64,000 bases of DNA from CAWDVH01 sp963805705. Its GTDB lineage: Bacteria; Actinomycetota; Actinomycetes; Streptosporangiales; Streptosporangiaceae. Positions within the stretch are counted from its first letter, which is position 1. Each line of letters opens with the position of its first letter. The notes beneath the pieces were generated by a model that was given only the letters and a program-made list of their open reading frames with translations, was not told the DNA's origin and did not search any database. The stretch spans positions 2,852,001 to 2,916,000 of the forward strand of contig CAWDVH010000001.1 in the NCBI GenBank assembly GCA_963805705.1. The letters are read 5' to 3'. Both the position numbers and the translations under genes were made by a program. Of the stretch, positions 8,304 through 15,948 are shown one piece after another.

Positions 8304-8564
8304 GTGGCTGGCGACGTCACAGTGGTGGGCAGCATTGGTGTTCTTACCATCGCCACCCGAGGGCAGGCGGGCCCGGGAGAAGTGATGGTCCCGATCCGCG
8401 GCGGGCTGGAGTGCTTCATCGCCTGGTCGCCCGCGCCCCTGCCCAAGGGCGCCACTGTCCTGGTCATTGAGACCCGCGGAACCAGGACCGTCGATGTCAG
8501 CGTCTGGGAAGACCCGCTGGACCCCTTTCCGCAGATCACCGGAGATGACGCCGGTGAGCAGTGA
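8304..8564 (+). CDS. Short NfeD-like OB-fold protein
   Basis: 86 residues beginning at GTG with AGGAG 11 bases upstream. The beta-rich pattern VGSIGVLTIATRG...GATVLVIETRGTRTVDVSVW resembles the C-terminal OB domain of NfeD, without membrane helices. The next gene encodes a flotillin and its longer alternative start overlaps this stop codon (GTGA). NfeD-flotillin pairing is a well-known arrangement in bacteria and supports the call. It probably acts as a partner of the SPFH protein at the membrane. Confidence 0.7.
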   Translation: MAGDVTVVGSIGVLTIATRGQAGPGEVMVPIRGGLECFIAWSPAPLPKGATVLVIETRGTRTVDVSVWEDPLDPFPQITGDDAGEQ

Positions 8565-8608
8565 AGTTCCCTCAGATGAGCAGCGAATACCCGTTAATTG
8601 GAGATGAG

Positions 8609-9787
8609 ATGTTCGGATACCGAGTCCCAGCGCCGGATGAGGCCATGCTGGTCTCCGGCGGCAGGCACGGCCGCAACGGCGCCCCGTTCCGGGTGGTTAC
8701 CGGTCATGGCGCCTTTATCTTGCCGTTCTTTCGCAAGACCCGGTTCCTGACCCTCGCCATGTGCGAGGCCGAGGTCGCCGAGACATGCGTGACCAAGCAG
8801 GGCATCTCGCTCAATGTCCGGTCCGTCATCGCTTTCAAGGTCGGCAATGACGAGGAGAGCATCGTCAACGCCGGGCAGCGGTTCCTGTCCGACCAGGACC
8901 AGATGTCCACGCTGACCGGTCGTATCTTTGCCGGTCATCTGCGCTCGATCATCGGCTCGATGACCGTCGAGGAGATCGTCACGGAACGGCAGAAGCTGGC
9001 GAGCGAGGTGCTCGACGGATCCAAGGCAGAGATGGTCAAGATCGGACTGACCGTCGACTCGCTGCAGATCCAGTCGATCGATGACATGAACTCTGGCTAC
9101 ATTGACGCGATGGCGGCCCCGCACAACGCCGCCATCCAGCGGCAGGCGCAGATCGCCCAGGCACAGGCGAACCAGGCTGCGGCCGAGGCTCAGCAGCAAT
9201 CGCAGCGCGCGCAGGCCGAGTACGCCCGGCAGACGTCAGTCGTTCAGGCGCAGTACAAGGCGGAAGTGGACAAGGCTCAGGCCGAGGCGGCGCAGTCCGG
9301 CCCGCTGGCGGAGGCCCAGGCGACGATGGGCGTCCTGGCCGCCCAGACCGAGCTCGCGCACCGCCACGCCGAGCTGCGCCAGCGCCAGCTGGTCGCCGAG
9401 GTGGTCAGGCCGGCGGAGGCGGAGGCGGAGAAGGTACGGATCCTGGCCCAGGCCGATGCGCAGCGGGTCAAGCTCCAGGCCGAGGCGGCGGCCTCGCACA
9501 GCCGCATCGCCCTCGACCGGATGCTGATCGAGCAGCTGCCACTGATCGTCAAGGAGGCCGCGACGGGGCTGGCCGGCTCCAATCTCAGTGTGCTGAACGG
9601 TGCCGACGGCCTCAGCGAGATCGCCGCGGGCCTGGTGGCCCAGGGGCTGACGATCCTCGAGTCGGTCAAGAAGAGCCTGAGCGAGCCGGCCGAGTCAGTC
9701 GGGGCGCCCGCCCTGACCTCCTTCGACCGGGCGGACAGCTCGCGCGGCAACTCGATGAACCAGAACGGCGAGGAAGTGACCGCCTGA
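8609..9787 (+). CDS. Flotillin-like SPFH/band 7 protein
   Basis: 392 residues from ATG 8609, preceded by GGAGATGAG at good spacing. An in-frame GTG at 8561 overlaps the previous stop and is the alternative. Residues about 1-190 form an SPFH domain (GYRVPAPDEAMLVSGG, VIAFKVG, LRSIIGSMTVEEI). Residues about 195-330 are Ala/Gln/Glu-rich coiled coil with the EAEAEK-type motif typical of flotillins. No N-terminal membrane helix is obvious. Flotillins scaffold membrane microdomains. The short NfeD-like gene upstream is the expected partner. Confidence 0.9.
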   Translation: MFGYRVPAPDEAMLVSGGRHGRNGAPFRVVTGHGAFILPFFRKTRFLTLAMCEAEVAETCVTKQGISLNVRSVIAFKVGNDEESIVNAGQRFLSDQDQMSTLTGRIFAGHLRSIIGSMTVEEIVTERQKLASEVLDGSKAEMVKIGLTVDSLQIQSIDDMNSGYIDAMAAPHNAAIQRQAQIAQAQANQAAAEAQQQSQRAQAEYARQTSVVQAQYKAEVDKAQAEAAQSGPLAEAQATMGVLAAQTELAHRHAELRQRQLVAEVVRPAEAEAEKVRILAQADAQRVKLQAEAAASHSRIALDRMLIEQLPLIVKEAATGLAGSNLSVLNGADGLSEIAAGLVAQGLTILESVKKSLSEPAESVGAPALTSFDRADSSRGNSMNQNGEEVTA

Positions 9788-9853
9788 CCAACGCCGGCCG
9801 GGTCGGCCTGGCGTCAGGCCAGCCTGAGCCGCCGGCCTGGTAGACAAGGGTGG

Positions 9854-10666
9854 ATGCACCGACTGACTAAGATCGCACCGGGAGTGCTGGTCGCGACCAG
9901 CACCACGTACACCACGACCACCACCGTCGTAGCGGGGCCCGACGGCGGTTCCCTGGTGATCGATCCTGCGGTGACGGTCCCCGAGCTCCAGGAGCTAGCG
10001 GCCGATCTGCGGGAGGCTGGGCTGCCTCCGGTGGCCGGCTTCGCCACTCATCCGCACTGGGATCACGTCCTGTGGTGCCGCGAGCTCGGCGACGTGCCGA
10101 GGTACGCGGCCAGCCGGGCCGTCGCGACGACCGAGCGGGAGCGAGAAGGCCTCGTCAGCGCCGCCGCTCAGGCCGCACCCGGCCACGACCTTGACCTCTT
10201 CGGCCGCCTGAGCCCGCTCGGCCCGGACGCGGCGGCTGTTGCCTGGGACGGCCCCGCCGCGCTGGTCGTGACGCACGACGGGCACGCGCCGGGCCACAGC
10301 GCTATCTTCCTGCCGGATACCGGCACGCTGATCGCGGGCGATATGTGCTCCGACATCGAGGTCCCGCTGCTGGACCTGGCGGGGCAGGACCCGCTGGGGG
10401 ACTACCGCACCGGGCTGGAACGGCTGGCCGCGCTGCCCGTCCGGCAGGTGGTACCCGGTCACGGGACGGTGGGAAACGCCGCGGAATTCCGCCGCCGGGT
10501 TGCCGCCGACGTGGCCTACCTGGATGAGCTCCAGCTCGGCCACGACGTAGGCGACCACCGGCTGACCCAGCCATGGCTGCGAGAGCAGCACGAGCGGCAG
10601 CTGCGGCACCTCTCGCCCCCGCGCGGCGGGGTCACGAACCCCGCGTCGCCAGGCGCCGAGGGATAG
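9854..10666 (+). CDS. Metallo-beta-lactamase-fold hydrolase
   Basis: 270 residues. The zinc motif THPHWDH (HxHxDH, about residues 67-73), a later His in HAPGHSAIF, the bridging Asp in LIAGDMCSD and the final His in VVPGHG give the full MBL metal-ligand set. The substrate is not predictable. TAGACA at 9841-9846 lies seven bases before the ATG, so the transcript is probably leaderless. A 40-bp perfect palindrome follows the gene. Confidence 0.88.
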   Translation: MHRLTKIAPGVLVATSTTYTTTTTVVAGPDGGSLVIDPAVTVPELQELAADLREAGLPPVAGFATHPHWDHVLWCRELGDVPRYAASRAVATTEREREGLVSAAAQAAPGHDLDLFGRLSPLGPDAAAVAWDGPAALVVTHDGHAPGHSAIFLPDTGTLIAGDMCSDIEVPLLDLAGQDPLGDYRTGLERLAALPVRQVVPGHGTVGNAAEFRRRVAADVAYLDELQLGHDVGDHRLTQPWLREQHERQLRHLSPPRGGVTNPASPGAEG

Positions 10667-10718
10667 CCAGGGGCGCTACGGCGCGGGTGGCCGCATCTGG
10701 GTCCCGGCTGAGCTGTCT

Positions 10719-10758
10719 GACGCCAGGGCGGCTGAGCTAGCTCAGCCGCCCTGGCGTC
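10719..10758. terminator. 40-bp perfect palindrome between convergent genes
   Basis: The 20-base arm GACGCCAGGGCGGCTGAGCT is followed directly by its exact reverse complement. It lies between the MBL hydrolase (+) and the DUF1269 gene (-), 14 bases past the latter's stop codon. As RNA it would form a very stable hairpin from either strand, so a bidirectional terminator is the simplest reading. Confidence 0.75.
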
Positions 10759-10772
10759 GATGCGGGAAGAGG

Positions 10773-11261
10773 TCAGCTGCCGTCGGCGAGCTCGCTGGCC
10801 AGTTCCTTCTCGTCTTCTTCCGACAGTGAGGTCTTGAGCACCGTGCCGCCAAGCGGGCCCATCGCGTCACCGAACTTGTCCTCGGTGATCTTCTCAGCCA
10901 TGATCACCACTGCGGCGGTGCCCGGCTTGAGCATGTCCTGCACCTGCGACCTGAACTGCTCGTTGACCCCGCTCTTGCCCAGCTTGCCGAACAGGGCGCC
11001 CATGGCGCCCCCCAGCAGCAGCCCGACGCCCGGGACGAAGAACAGCAAGCCGATCAGCATTCCCCACAGGGCCCCGCCTGCCGCCGATACTCCGACGATC
11101 TTCTGGGGGGTGTGGACGTGGCTCTTGCCCTCGGCGTCGACGTCGACGACGGCCAGGCCGGTGAGCTTGACCACGAAGTCCTTGTTGAGCTCCAGCACCT
11201 TGTCGTAGGCCCGGGTAGCACTGGCCTGGTCGTTGTAGCCGATAACAATCAGTTCTGACAT
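10773..11261 (-). CDS. DUF1269 family protein with glycine-zipper membrane segment
   Basis: 162 residues from ATG 11261, which has AGGGGAGAA at ideal distance; the longer frame to 11312 has no support. MSELIVIGYNDQASATRAYDKVLELNK at the start and the central VGVSAAGGALWGMLIGLLFFVPGVGLLLGGAMGALFGKL hydrophobic Gly-zipper fit DUF1269 (COG4803). A C-terminal domain with VVIMAEKITEDKF follows. It is probably membrane-associated. No biochemical role is established. Confidence 0.85.
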   Translation of the reverse strand: MSELIVIGYNDQASATRAYDKVLELNKDFVVKLTGLAVVDVDAEGKSHVHTPQKIVGVSAAGGALWGMLIGLLFFVPGVGLLLGGAMGALFGKLGKSGVNEQFRSQVQDMLKPGTAAVVIMAEKITEDKFGDAMGPLGGTVLKTSLSEEDEKELASELADGS

Positions 11262-11460
11262 GATTCTCCCCTTGCTGGCAGGCAGCCTGCCGCTGCCCTT
11301 AGGCCTCCGCATCGAACGCTAACGCGGTACGAAGTTGCTCGGAGCCTAAGTGAGTGTATTGGCCAGGTGCTGACAGCCGCCAGCCAGCAGCGTGATCGCG
11401 GCCGGGCCATCAGCCTGGCTGGCCTGCCTGTGGCCTGCCCCCGGACATAAGATCCGGTAC

Positions 11461-12054
11461 GTGGCGACGGCGCGTGCGAAACGGGCCGCGGTCCTGGTGC
11501 CGGGCGGCGGCAGCGCCGATAGCCCGCTGCTGGCGTATGCCGGCCTGGCCGTCCAGCGCCGGGGAGGCTACGCGCACCGTCTTACGTGGACCGGCCGGGA
11601 ACGGGTTTCCTGGCCAGCCTGGCCATCGGCGGCGCCGGTGTTCTCGGCCGAGATTCATGCCTGGGCGGTCTCTCAGGTCTCGGCGGCGATTGACGAGGCG
11701 GCGGCAGCGTCGGGAGTACCGGCACCAGTGGTGATCGGGAAGTCGCTTGGCTCGCTGGCGGCTCCGCTGGCGGCCGACCGGGACCTGGCGGCGGTGTGGT
11801 TTACCCCGCTGCTGACAGATGGCGCGAGGGTTAAGGCTCTGCGGCGTGCCACCGCTCCGTTCCTCCTGATCGGCGGCACCGCTGACCGGCTGTGGGAGGG
11901 GACCGTCGCCCGGTCGCTTTCTCCCCATGTCATCGAGGTGGACGCCGCGGATCACGGGATGCTCGTGCCGGGTGAGTTGTCCGCCTCCGCGGCCGTGCTG
12001 GGACAGGTGATGACGGCTGTGGAGCTATTCCTCGATCAGGTGCTCTGGCCGTGA
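11461..12054 (+). CDS. Small alpha/beta hydrolase
   Basis: 197 residues from GTG 11461, chosen because TAAGAT (11448-11453) is seven bases upstream, matching other leaderless promoters here; a GTG at 11392 is the alternative. VLVPGGGS resembles the oxyanion region, GKSLGS is the nucleophile elbow (GxSxG), GTADRLW carries the likely acid Asp and DHGM the likely catalytic His. The substrate is unknown. The last 19 bases overlap the convergent PRC-barrel gene. Confidence 0.75.
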   Translation: MATARAKRAAVLVPGGGSADSPLLAYAGLAVQRRGGYAHRLTWTGRERVSWPAWPSAAPVFSAEIHAWAVSQVSAAIDEAAAASGVPAPVVIGKSLGSLAAPLAADRDLAAVWFTPLLTDGARVKALRRATAPFLLIGGTADRLWEGTVARSLSPHVIEVDAADHGMLVPGELSASAAVLGQVMTAVELFLDQVLWP

Positions 12055-12671
12055 TCGGGCGGCAGGTCCTGCACCTGCTGCTTGGTGATGCTGAGCCGGA
12101 TACCGCCGTCGAACCCAGCCACCTTGCCGAACGGGATAGCTACTTCCTTGCGAGCCCACAGATGCCCCTCTTTGAGGAGCACGTGTGTCACCTGGTGGCT
12201 GGCCGGGTCGATGCGGAGCGCATGGACTTGCCCGATGTCACCATCGGTGGCGTGGACGTGGTCACCGTGGCGCTCCTGCACCTCGCCAGCCGGGATGAGG
12301 TCGATGGTCTCCCTCTCCGGGACTCGCGGGATCTCGTCGCCGTCCACGACCGGTGCGCCGCCCGCGTCCCGCCAGCCGGGTGCGACCACCTGTACCGGGA
12401 CGTCGTAGCCAACTACGAATTCCGCCAGCGTCTCTTCGGCCGGGCCGAGATCCCTGAACTCCGCCTCAGTGCAGCGGAGCCTGATCTCGCCGGTCGTCGC
12501 GTCGACCATGTCCAGCGGAACAAGCCGGGCGAGCCCTATCCGGCCCTTCGGCTCGACCACCAGATGGGTGACTGTGCCGGCGGCGGGGTCGACGACCACG
12601 GACCGCACCTCGCCGCGGAACCCGTCGGCACAGCGAGCGTCACTTCCGATTACGAGCGTTATCTCTGCCAA
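12036..12671 (-). CDS. PRC-barrel domain protein (two barrels)
   Basis: 211 residues. The first domain (about 1-75) has GEVRSVVVDPAAGTVTHLVVEPKG; the second (about 130-205) has GDIGQVHALRIDPASHQVTHVLLKEGHLWARKEVAIP. Both match the PRC-barrel pattern also found in RimM and photosynthetic reaction-centre H subunits. Stand-alone actinobacterial versions are cytoplasmic and of unknown role. The ATG start is preceded by GGAGG. The gene is divergent from the winged-helix regulator gene at 12837. Confidence 0.82.
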   Translation of the reverse strand: MAEITLVIGSDARCADGFRGEVRSVVVDPAAGTVTHLVVEPKGRIGLARLVPLDMVDATTGEIRLRCTEAEFRDLGPAEETLAEFVVGYDVPVQVVAPGWRDAGGAPVVDGDEIPRVPERETIDLIPAGEVQERHGDHVHATDGDIGQVHALRIDPASHQVTHVLLKEGHLWARKEVAIPFGKVAGFDGGIRLSITKQQVQDLPPDHGQST

Positions 12672-12782
12672 GAGCCAGCCTCCTCGTATCTCCCGACTCT
12701 AGCCACCCGCCGCCCGGCATGGGCTGGCTCCCCGCCGTCGGCAGCGCCCAGGACCCTTCCGGCTCCTGACCAGTCGTGCTGG

Positions 12783-12809
12783 TTGACAAAGTAGATTTGC
12801 TATGCAAAC
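12783..12809 (+). promoter_or_regulatory. Candidate operator/promoter of the winged-helix regulator module
   Basis: TTGACAAA followed ten bases later by (T/A)ATGCAAA, with an exact inverted repeat TTTGC-TAT-GCAAA at 12796-12808. The same 27-bp pattern, with the same spacing, occurs on the minus strand at 30540-30566 ahead of the paralogous module. The inverted repeat suits autoregulation by the dimeric winged-helix protein encoded 28 bases downstream. Confidence 0.6.
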
Positions 12810-12836
12810 CTTCTGGTAATACAAGCAAGGTGGGCG

Positions 12837-13256
12837 ATGGCAAGACGTGGCCAGGAAACGAATACTGCCGGGCATCCTGGCGTTGCCGCACCGGACCCGG
12901 ATGCGACCGGGTCGCATCCGACGGCGGCCCTCAACGAGACAGTGCACCAGCGGCACAGGCTGGGCATCCTGACGATCACCTCGCAGTCGCGGCAAGCGGA
13001 CTTCGGTTACCTGCGGGAGACGCTGGGCCTGACCTCGGGAAACCTGTCAACGCACCTGATGGTGCTGGAGGATGCGGGCCTGGTCCGGGTGGAGAAGGGC
13101 TACGAGGGCCGCCGTCCGCGGACCTGGGTGAGCATTACTCGCCAGGGCCGCGCGGCCCTGGCTGCGGAGATGGACGCACTGACGCGGCTCGTTCGCGAGC
13201 ACGACGCAGAGCGGGATACGGAAAGTGCTGGAGGTAGCAATGACCGGGACACCTGA
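12837..13256 (+). CDS. Winged-helix transcriptional regulator (HTH_34 type)
   Basis: 139 residues, ATG with AAGGTGG upstream. Residues about 32-120 form the HTH_34 winged helix: HQRHRLGILTI, ADFGYLRETLGLTSGNLSTHLMVLEDAGLV (recognition region) and the wing VEKGYEGRRPRTWVSITRQGRAAL. The family controls small operons, often its own. Here it overlaps the next gene by 17 bases. A close paralogue (29319-29672) sits next to a paralogue of the same membrane protein. An inverted repeat upstream is a likely binding site. Confidence 0.88.
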   Translation: MARRGQETNTAGHPGVAAPDPDATGSHPTAALNETVHQRHRLGILTITSQSRQADFGYLRETLGLTSGNLSTHLMVLEDAGLVRVEKGYEGRRPRTWVSITRQGRAALAAEMDALTRLVREHDAERDTESAGGSNDRDT

Positions 13257-14034
13257 GCGCGCGACGGCAGGAGACGGTGACCGAGAGGCCCTCGCGTCAG
13301 CGCAGCTGCTCGACGAGATGCATGCTCTTCGCGGTCGGACCAGCGCCGCCGCGCGCGGCTACTGGCTGCCCCTGCTGCTATTCGCCGCGATAATCTGCGG
13401 CTCGCTGCCGTTCTATGAGCGCCTGGCGCAATCGCGGTCAGGCCCAGCCGGGCCGGCTGGGCCCGATCGCGGCTGCCGGGCGCTGCTGAACCACCCCTGC
13501 CATCTGTCGGTCGGGACAGCACACCTTTCGATCTTGGTGGTGACGGCGCTTGGCTACTACTGGCAGATTGCCATCCCGGCCGGAGTCGTGCTGACCGTGC
13601 TGTGGTACCGCTGGCACGGCAATCGGGTTGGGCTGCGGACTCCGGCACGCGGCTTCCTCATCACCGGCCTGATCCTGGGCGAGCTAGTCCTTCTCGTCCC
13701 CATCCTCGCGCATCAGTCCACTTCGCTGACCAGCCTGATGCACCACCTGCACCAGGCGGTTCCGCTCGTGATCATCGCTGCCGTGCTCTGGGTGCTGGCC
13801 TGGGCCGAGCGCAGTCCGATGCTGGCCGTGATCGTGGCTGTTTACCTCGCGGTCGCGCTGACGGTCAGCCAGTTCAACGATGGTGGCCTGGCCGGCGGTA
13901 ATACTGGCGCGGCCGACCTGAGCATCACCGCATTGCGCCTGCTTGGCCTATTGCCGGCGCTGGTCCTTCTGGCCGGCGGCCTGTGGGCCTGGTCAGCCCA
14001 GCGGCTGCACCTGCGTCCGCACCTGAGCCGATGA
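13240..14034 (+). CDS. Multi-pass membrane protein partnered with the winged-helix regulator
   Basis: 264 residues from ATG 13240, with GGAGG at 13230; this start lies inside the end of the regulator gene. After an N-terminal cytoplasmic segment (LLDEMHALRGRTSAAARGYWLPLL) there are about six hydrophobic helices (FAAIICGSLPF, YYWQIAIPAGVVLTVLWY, FLITGLILGELVLLVPI, VPLVIIAAVLWVLAWAERS, MLAVIVAVYLAVAL, LLGLLPALVLLAGGLWAW). I recognise no named family. The protein at 29669-30445 shares layout and motifs (VGL.TPARG, WVLA.AERS). Its function is unknown, presumably linked to the regulator. Confidence 0.8.
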   Translation: MTGTPERATAGDGDREALASAQLLDEMHALRGRTSAAARGYWLPLLLFAAIICGSLPFYERLAQSRSGPAGPAGPDRGCRALLNHPCHLSVGTAHLSILVVTALGYYWQIAIPAGVVLTVLWYRWHGNRVGLRTPARGFLITGLILGELVLLVPILAHQSTSLTSLMHHLHQAVPLVIIAAVLWVLAWAERSPMLAVIVAVYLAVALTVSQFNDGGLAGGNTGAADLSITALRLLGLLPALVLLAGGLWAWSAQRLHLRPHLSR

Positions 14035-14714
14035 GCTGGGACGAAGCCTTTTCCCGCCGCTACGGAGAGTGGTCGGCTCACATGACGGCCGACATTGCCT
14101 TCTATGTCGAGCTTGCGCGCACAGCGCAGGGGGCGCCGGTCGAGCTGGCCGTCGGAAACGGGCGTGTAGCCGTTCCCGTGGCCCAGGCAACCGGCCAGCG
14201 AGTTATCGGCATTGACTCATCGCCGGCGATGCTGGAGCAAGCGCGGTCCCGCGCGGGCGAGGCGGGCGTGGAGCTTGACTTGCGCGAGGGTGACATGCGC
14301 GACCTCGCCGTTGACGAGCCAGCGGACCTGATCTACTGCCCGTTCCGCGCGCTCCTGCACCTGCCGACCTGGGCCGACCGCCGCCGTACCTTTGAGCGCG
14401 TCGCCGCGTCGCTGCGACCGGGCGGCCGATTCGCCTGGAATGCCTTTGCCTTCGACCACCAGATCGCGGCCCGCCTCGACGGGCGGCATCAGGACGAGCC
14501 TGTCTCCCACGCGATCCGGTACGCCGTCGGCGACAATCGAATCGACATCACGCTTGACGATGGCGCGAGCAGTTCCCTCTGGTGGGCTACGAAGAACGAG
14601 TGGCTCGGGCTCCTGGATGTCGCCGGACTGGAGCTTGAGGCACTTTACGGGGACTTCTCCGGACAGCCGTTCGAGGACGACAGCCGAGAATACGTCTTCA
14701 TCGCACGCCGCTAA
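14031..14714 (+). CDS. Class I SAM-dependent methyltransferase
   Basis: 227 residues from the ATG at 14031, which overlaps the preceding stop (ATGA). Motif I is VELAVGNGRVAVPVA, followed by the acidic GIDSSPAMLEQA loop, LREGDMRDLAVDEPADLIYC and LRPGGRFAWNAFAF. These are typical Methyltransf_25-type motifs. Translational coupling makes it the third gene of the regulator/membrane-protein operon. The acceptor substrate is unknown. Confidence 0.88.
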   Translation: MSWDEAFSRRYGEWSAHMTADIAFYVELARTAQGAPVELAVGNGRVAVPVAQATGQRVIGIDSSPAMLEQARSRAGEAGVELDLREGDMRDLAVDEPADLIYCPFRALLHLPTWADRRRTFERVAASLRPGGRFAWNAFAFDHQIAARLDGRHQDEPVSHAIRYAVGDNRIDITLDDGASSSLWWATKNEWLGLLDVAGLELEALYGDFSGQPFEDDSREYVFIARR

Positions 14715-14957
14715 GGGCGGGGGTTCCACCTTCGTCCCGACCAGCGCCAGGATGCACGGATGACAGCGCCGTCCTGGCCAGGATGATCCCGATCGGGCGC
14801 CGCCAGGCCGTGCCCAAGGATGAAGTCCTGGCGATCTTCGCGGCTGCCCCCGTGGTCGACGTTGATGGGTGGAGTGCCCGTAAGTGACCGCTGGTAGCCG
14901 TGAGAGTTCATGACTTGTGCCCATTCGTGGCCCGAGCCTGAGGCGGCCGGGACGTCG
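14715..14957. other. Intergenic region, no supported gene
   Basis: Only a short frame of 34 codons (ATG 14784 to a TGA near 14887, MIPIGRRQAVPKDEV...) is visible, which looks like a remnant. The phrase tgaccgctggtagccgtga at about 14885 resembles tgaccgctggttgccgtgg at about 17941, beside the tRNA-Gly-linked repeat, suggesting debris from a similar element. Confidence 0.4.
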
Positions 14958-15434
14958 TTAGCGCGCAACGATCGCGGCCAAGTGGCTCAGCGAGTTGCCG
15001 AGATGGTCGGGAGCGAACGGCGGGAACTGGATGTGCTGGCGGGGAACCGGCCCTACCGCCGACCAGTCATAGGAGAGTGTGACCTTGGTCTCGTCCGGGC
15101 CGAGCTGGGTCAGGTCGTAACGCCAGATCCAGCCGCCGAACTCCAGCTTGCCTGTTGCGGCTGACATATAGCCCGGCTCCCACGAAATGACGCGCGGCGG
15201 CTCGAACCCGACGACCCGGTTGGCCATCTCGTAGCTGCCATCCGGGTGGTTGTCGTGGTACATGGCGATCCGGAAGACCTGACCTGAGCCGGTTAGCCGC
15301 TGGCCATCGAGGGAGTCGCGAACCCAGCCGGTGCCGTCAATGGCCGCGTGCCGGGATGGGTCGGCAAGCACCGCGAACACGGTTTCGGCCGATGCGCTGA
15401 TCGTGGTCGTCGCGCTGACGATCTCCTCGGTCAT
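14958..15434 (-). CDS. SRPBCC (START/Bet v1-like) family protein
   Basis: 158 residues from ATG 15434 (GGAGG upstream); the longer frame to 15488 is unlikely. The TTISASAETVFAVLADPSRHAAIDG opening is typical of polyketide-cyclase/AHSA1-like SRPBCC proteins, which form a helix-grip pocket for hydrophobic ligands. GFEPPRVISWEP and VTLSYDWSAVGP follow the family pattern. Upstream on the same strand, 105 bases away, is a YCII-domain gene, and the two are probably cotranscribed. The ligand is unknown. Confidence 0.85.
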   Translation of the reverse strand: MTEEIVSATTTISASAETVFAVLADPSRHAAIDGTGWVRDSLDGQRLTGSGQVFRIAMYHDNHPDGSYEMANRVVGFEPPRVISWEPGYMSAATGKLEFGGWIWRYDLTQLGPDETKVTLSYDWSAVGPVPRQHIQFPPFAPDHLGNSLSHLAAIVAR

Positions 15435-15539
15435 GGTAGATGGCCTCCGATTCCTCTGGTTCCTCATGGCCATGCCGGGAAGCCGCATGGGGCTTCGACT
15501 TACCGTTACTGACCCTGGCCTCCTGCACGTCGAGCCCGG

Positions 15540-15893
15540 TCACGCGAACGGCCGCACCTCGACCTTCCGGTTGCAGGCCTTCGACCCCTCGGCGGCGAGC
15601 TTGAGCGCCACGTCGAGGTCGGCAGCCTCGATAATCCACAGGCCGCCGAGCCACTCCTTCGACTCCACGAAGGGTCCGTCGGTGAACAGCGCCTCGCCGC
15701 CCCGGTTGTCGATCACGGTCGCGGTGCGGGGCGCCGCGAGGCCGCCGGCGAAAACCCAGTGGCCCTCCGCCACGAGCCGGTCGTTGAACGCGTCAAGCGT
15801 GCTCGATTCAGGCTGGGGATTACCAACCGCTGCCATCTCATCCGGGGTGGCCAGGTCGGCAGCGTTGTCGATCACAGAAACCAGATACTGCAT
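15540..15893 (-). CDS. YCII-related (DGPF) domain protein
   Basis: 117 residues. MQYLVSVID at the start, the LVAEGHWVFAGGL segment and the conserved DGPFVESKEWLGGLWIIEA motif define the YCII/DGPF family, whose members adopt a dimeric ferredoxin-like fold. In actinobacteria they commonly sit beside ECF sigma factors or AHSA1/SRPBCC genes, and here an SRPBCC gene follows. No sigma factor is adjacent. A catalytic role is not established. Confidence 0.88.
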   Translation of the reverse strand: MQYLVSVIDNAADLATPDEMAAVGNPQPESSTLDAFNDRLVAEGHWVFAGGLAAPRTATVIDNRGGEALFTDGPFVESKEWLGGLWIIEAADLDVALKLAAEGSKACNRKVEVRPFA

Positions 15894-15948
15894 CTCCGAT
15901 CATCTCCTGTGCTTCGGGGCGCCCCTTGCAGGCGGCCGCTCACCCCTG

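Noticed and set aside
12783..12811. Standard sigma-70-type promoter with TTGACA as -35
   Set aside because: No TANNNT lies 16-18 bases downstream; the conserved motif and inverted repeat fit an operator better.
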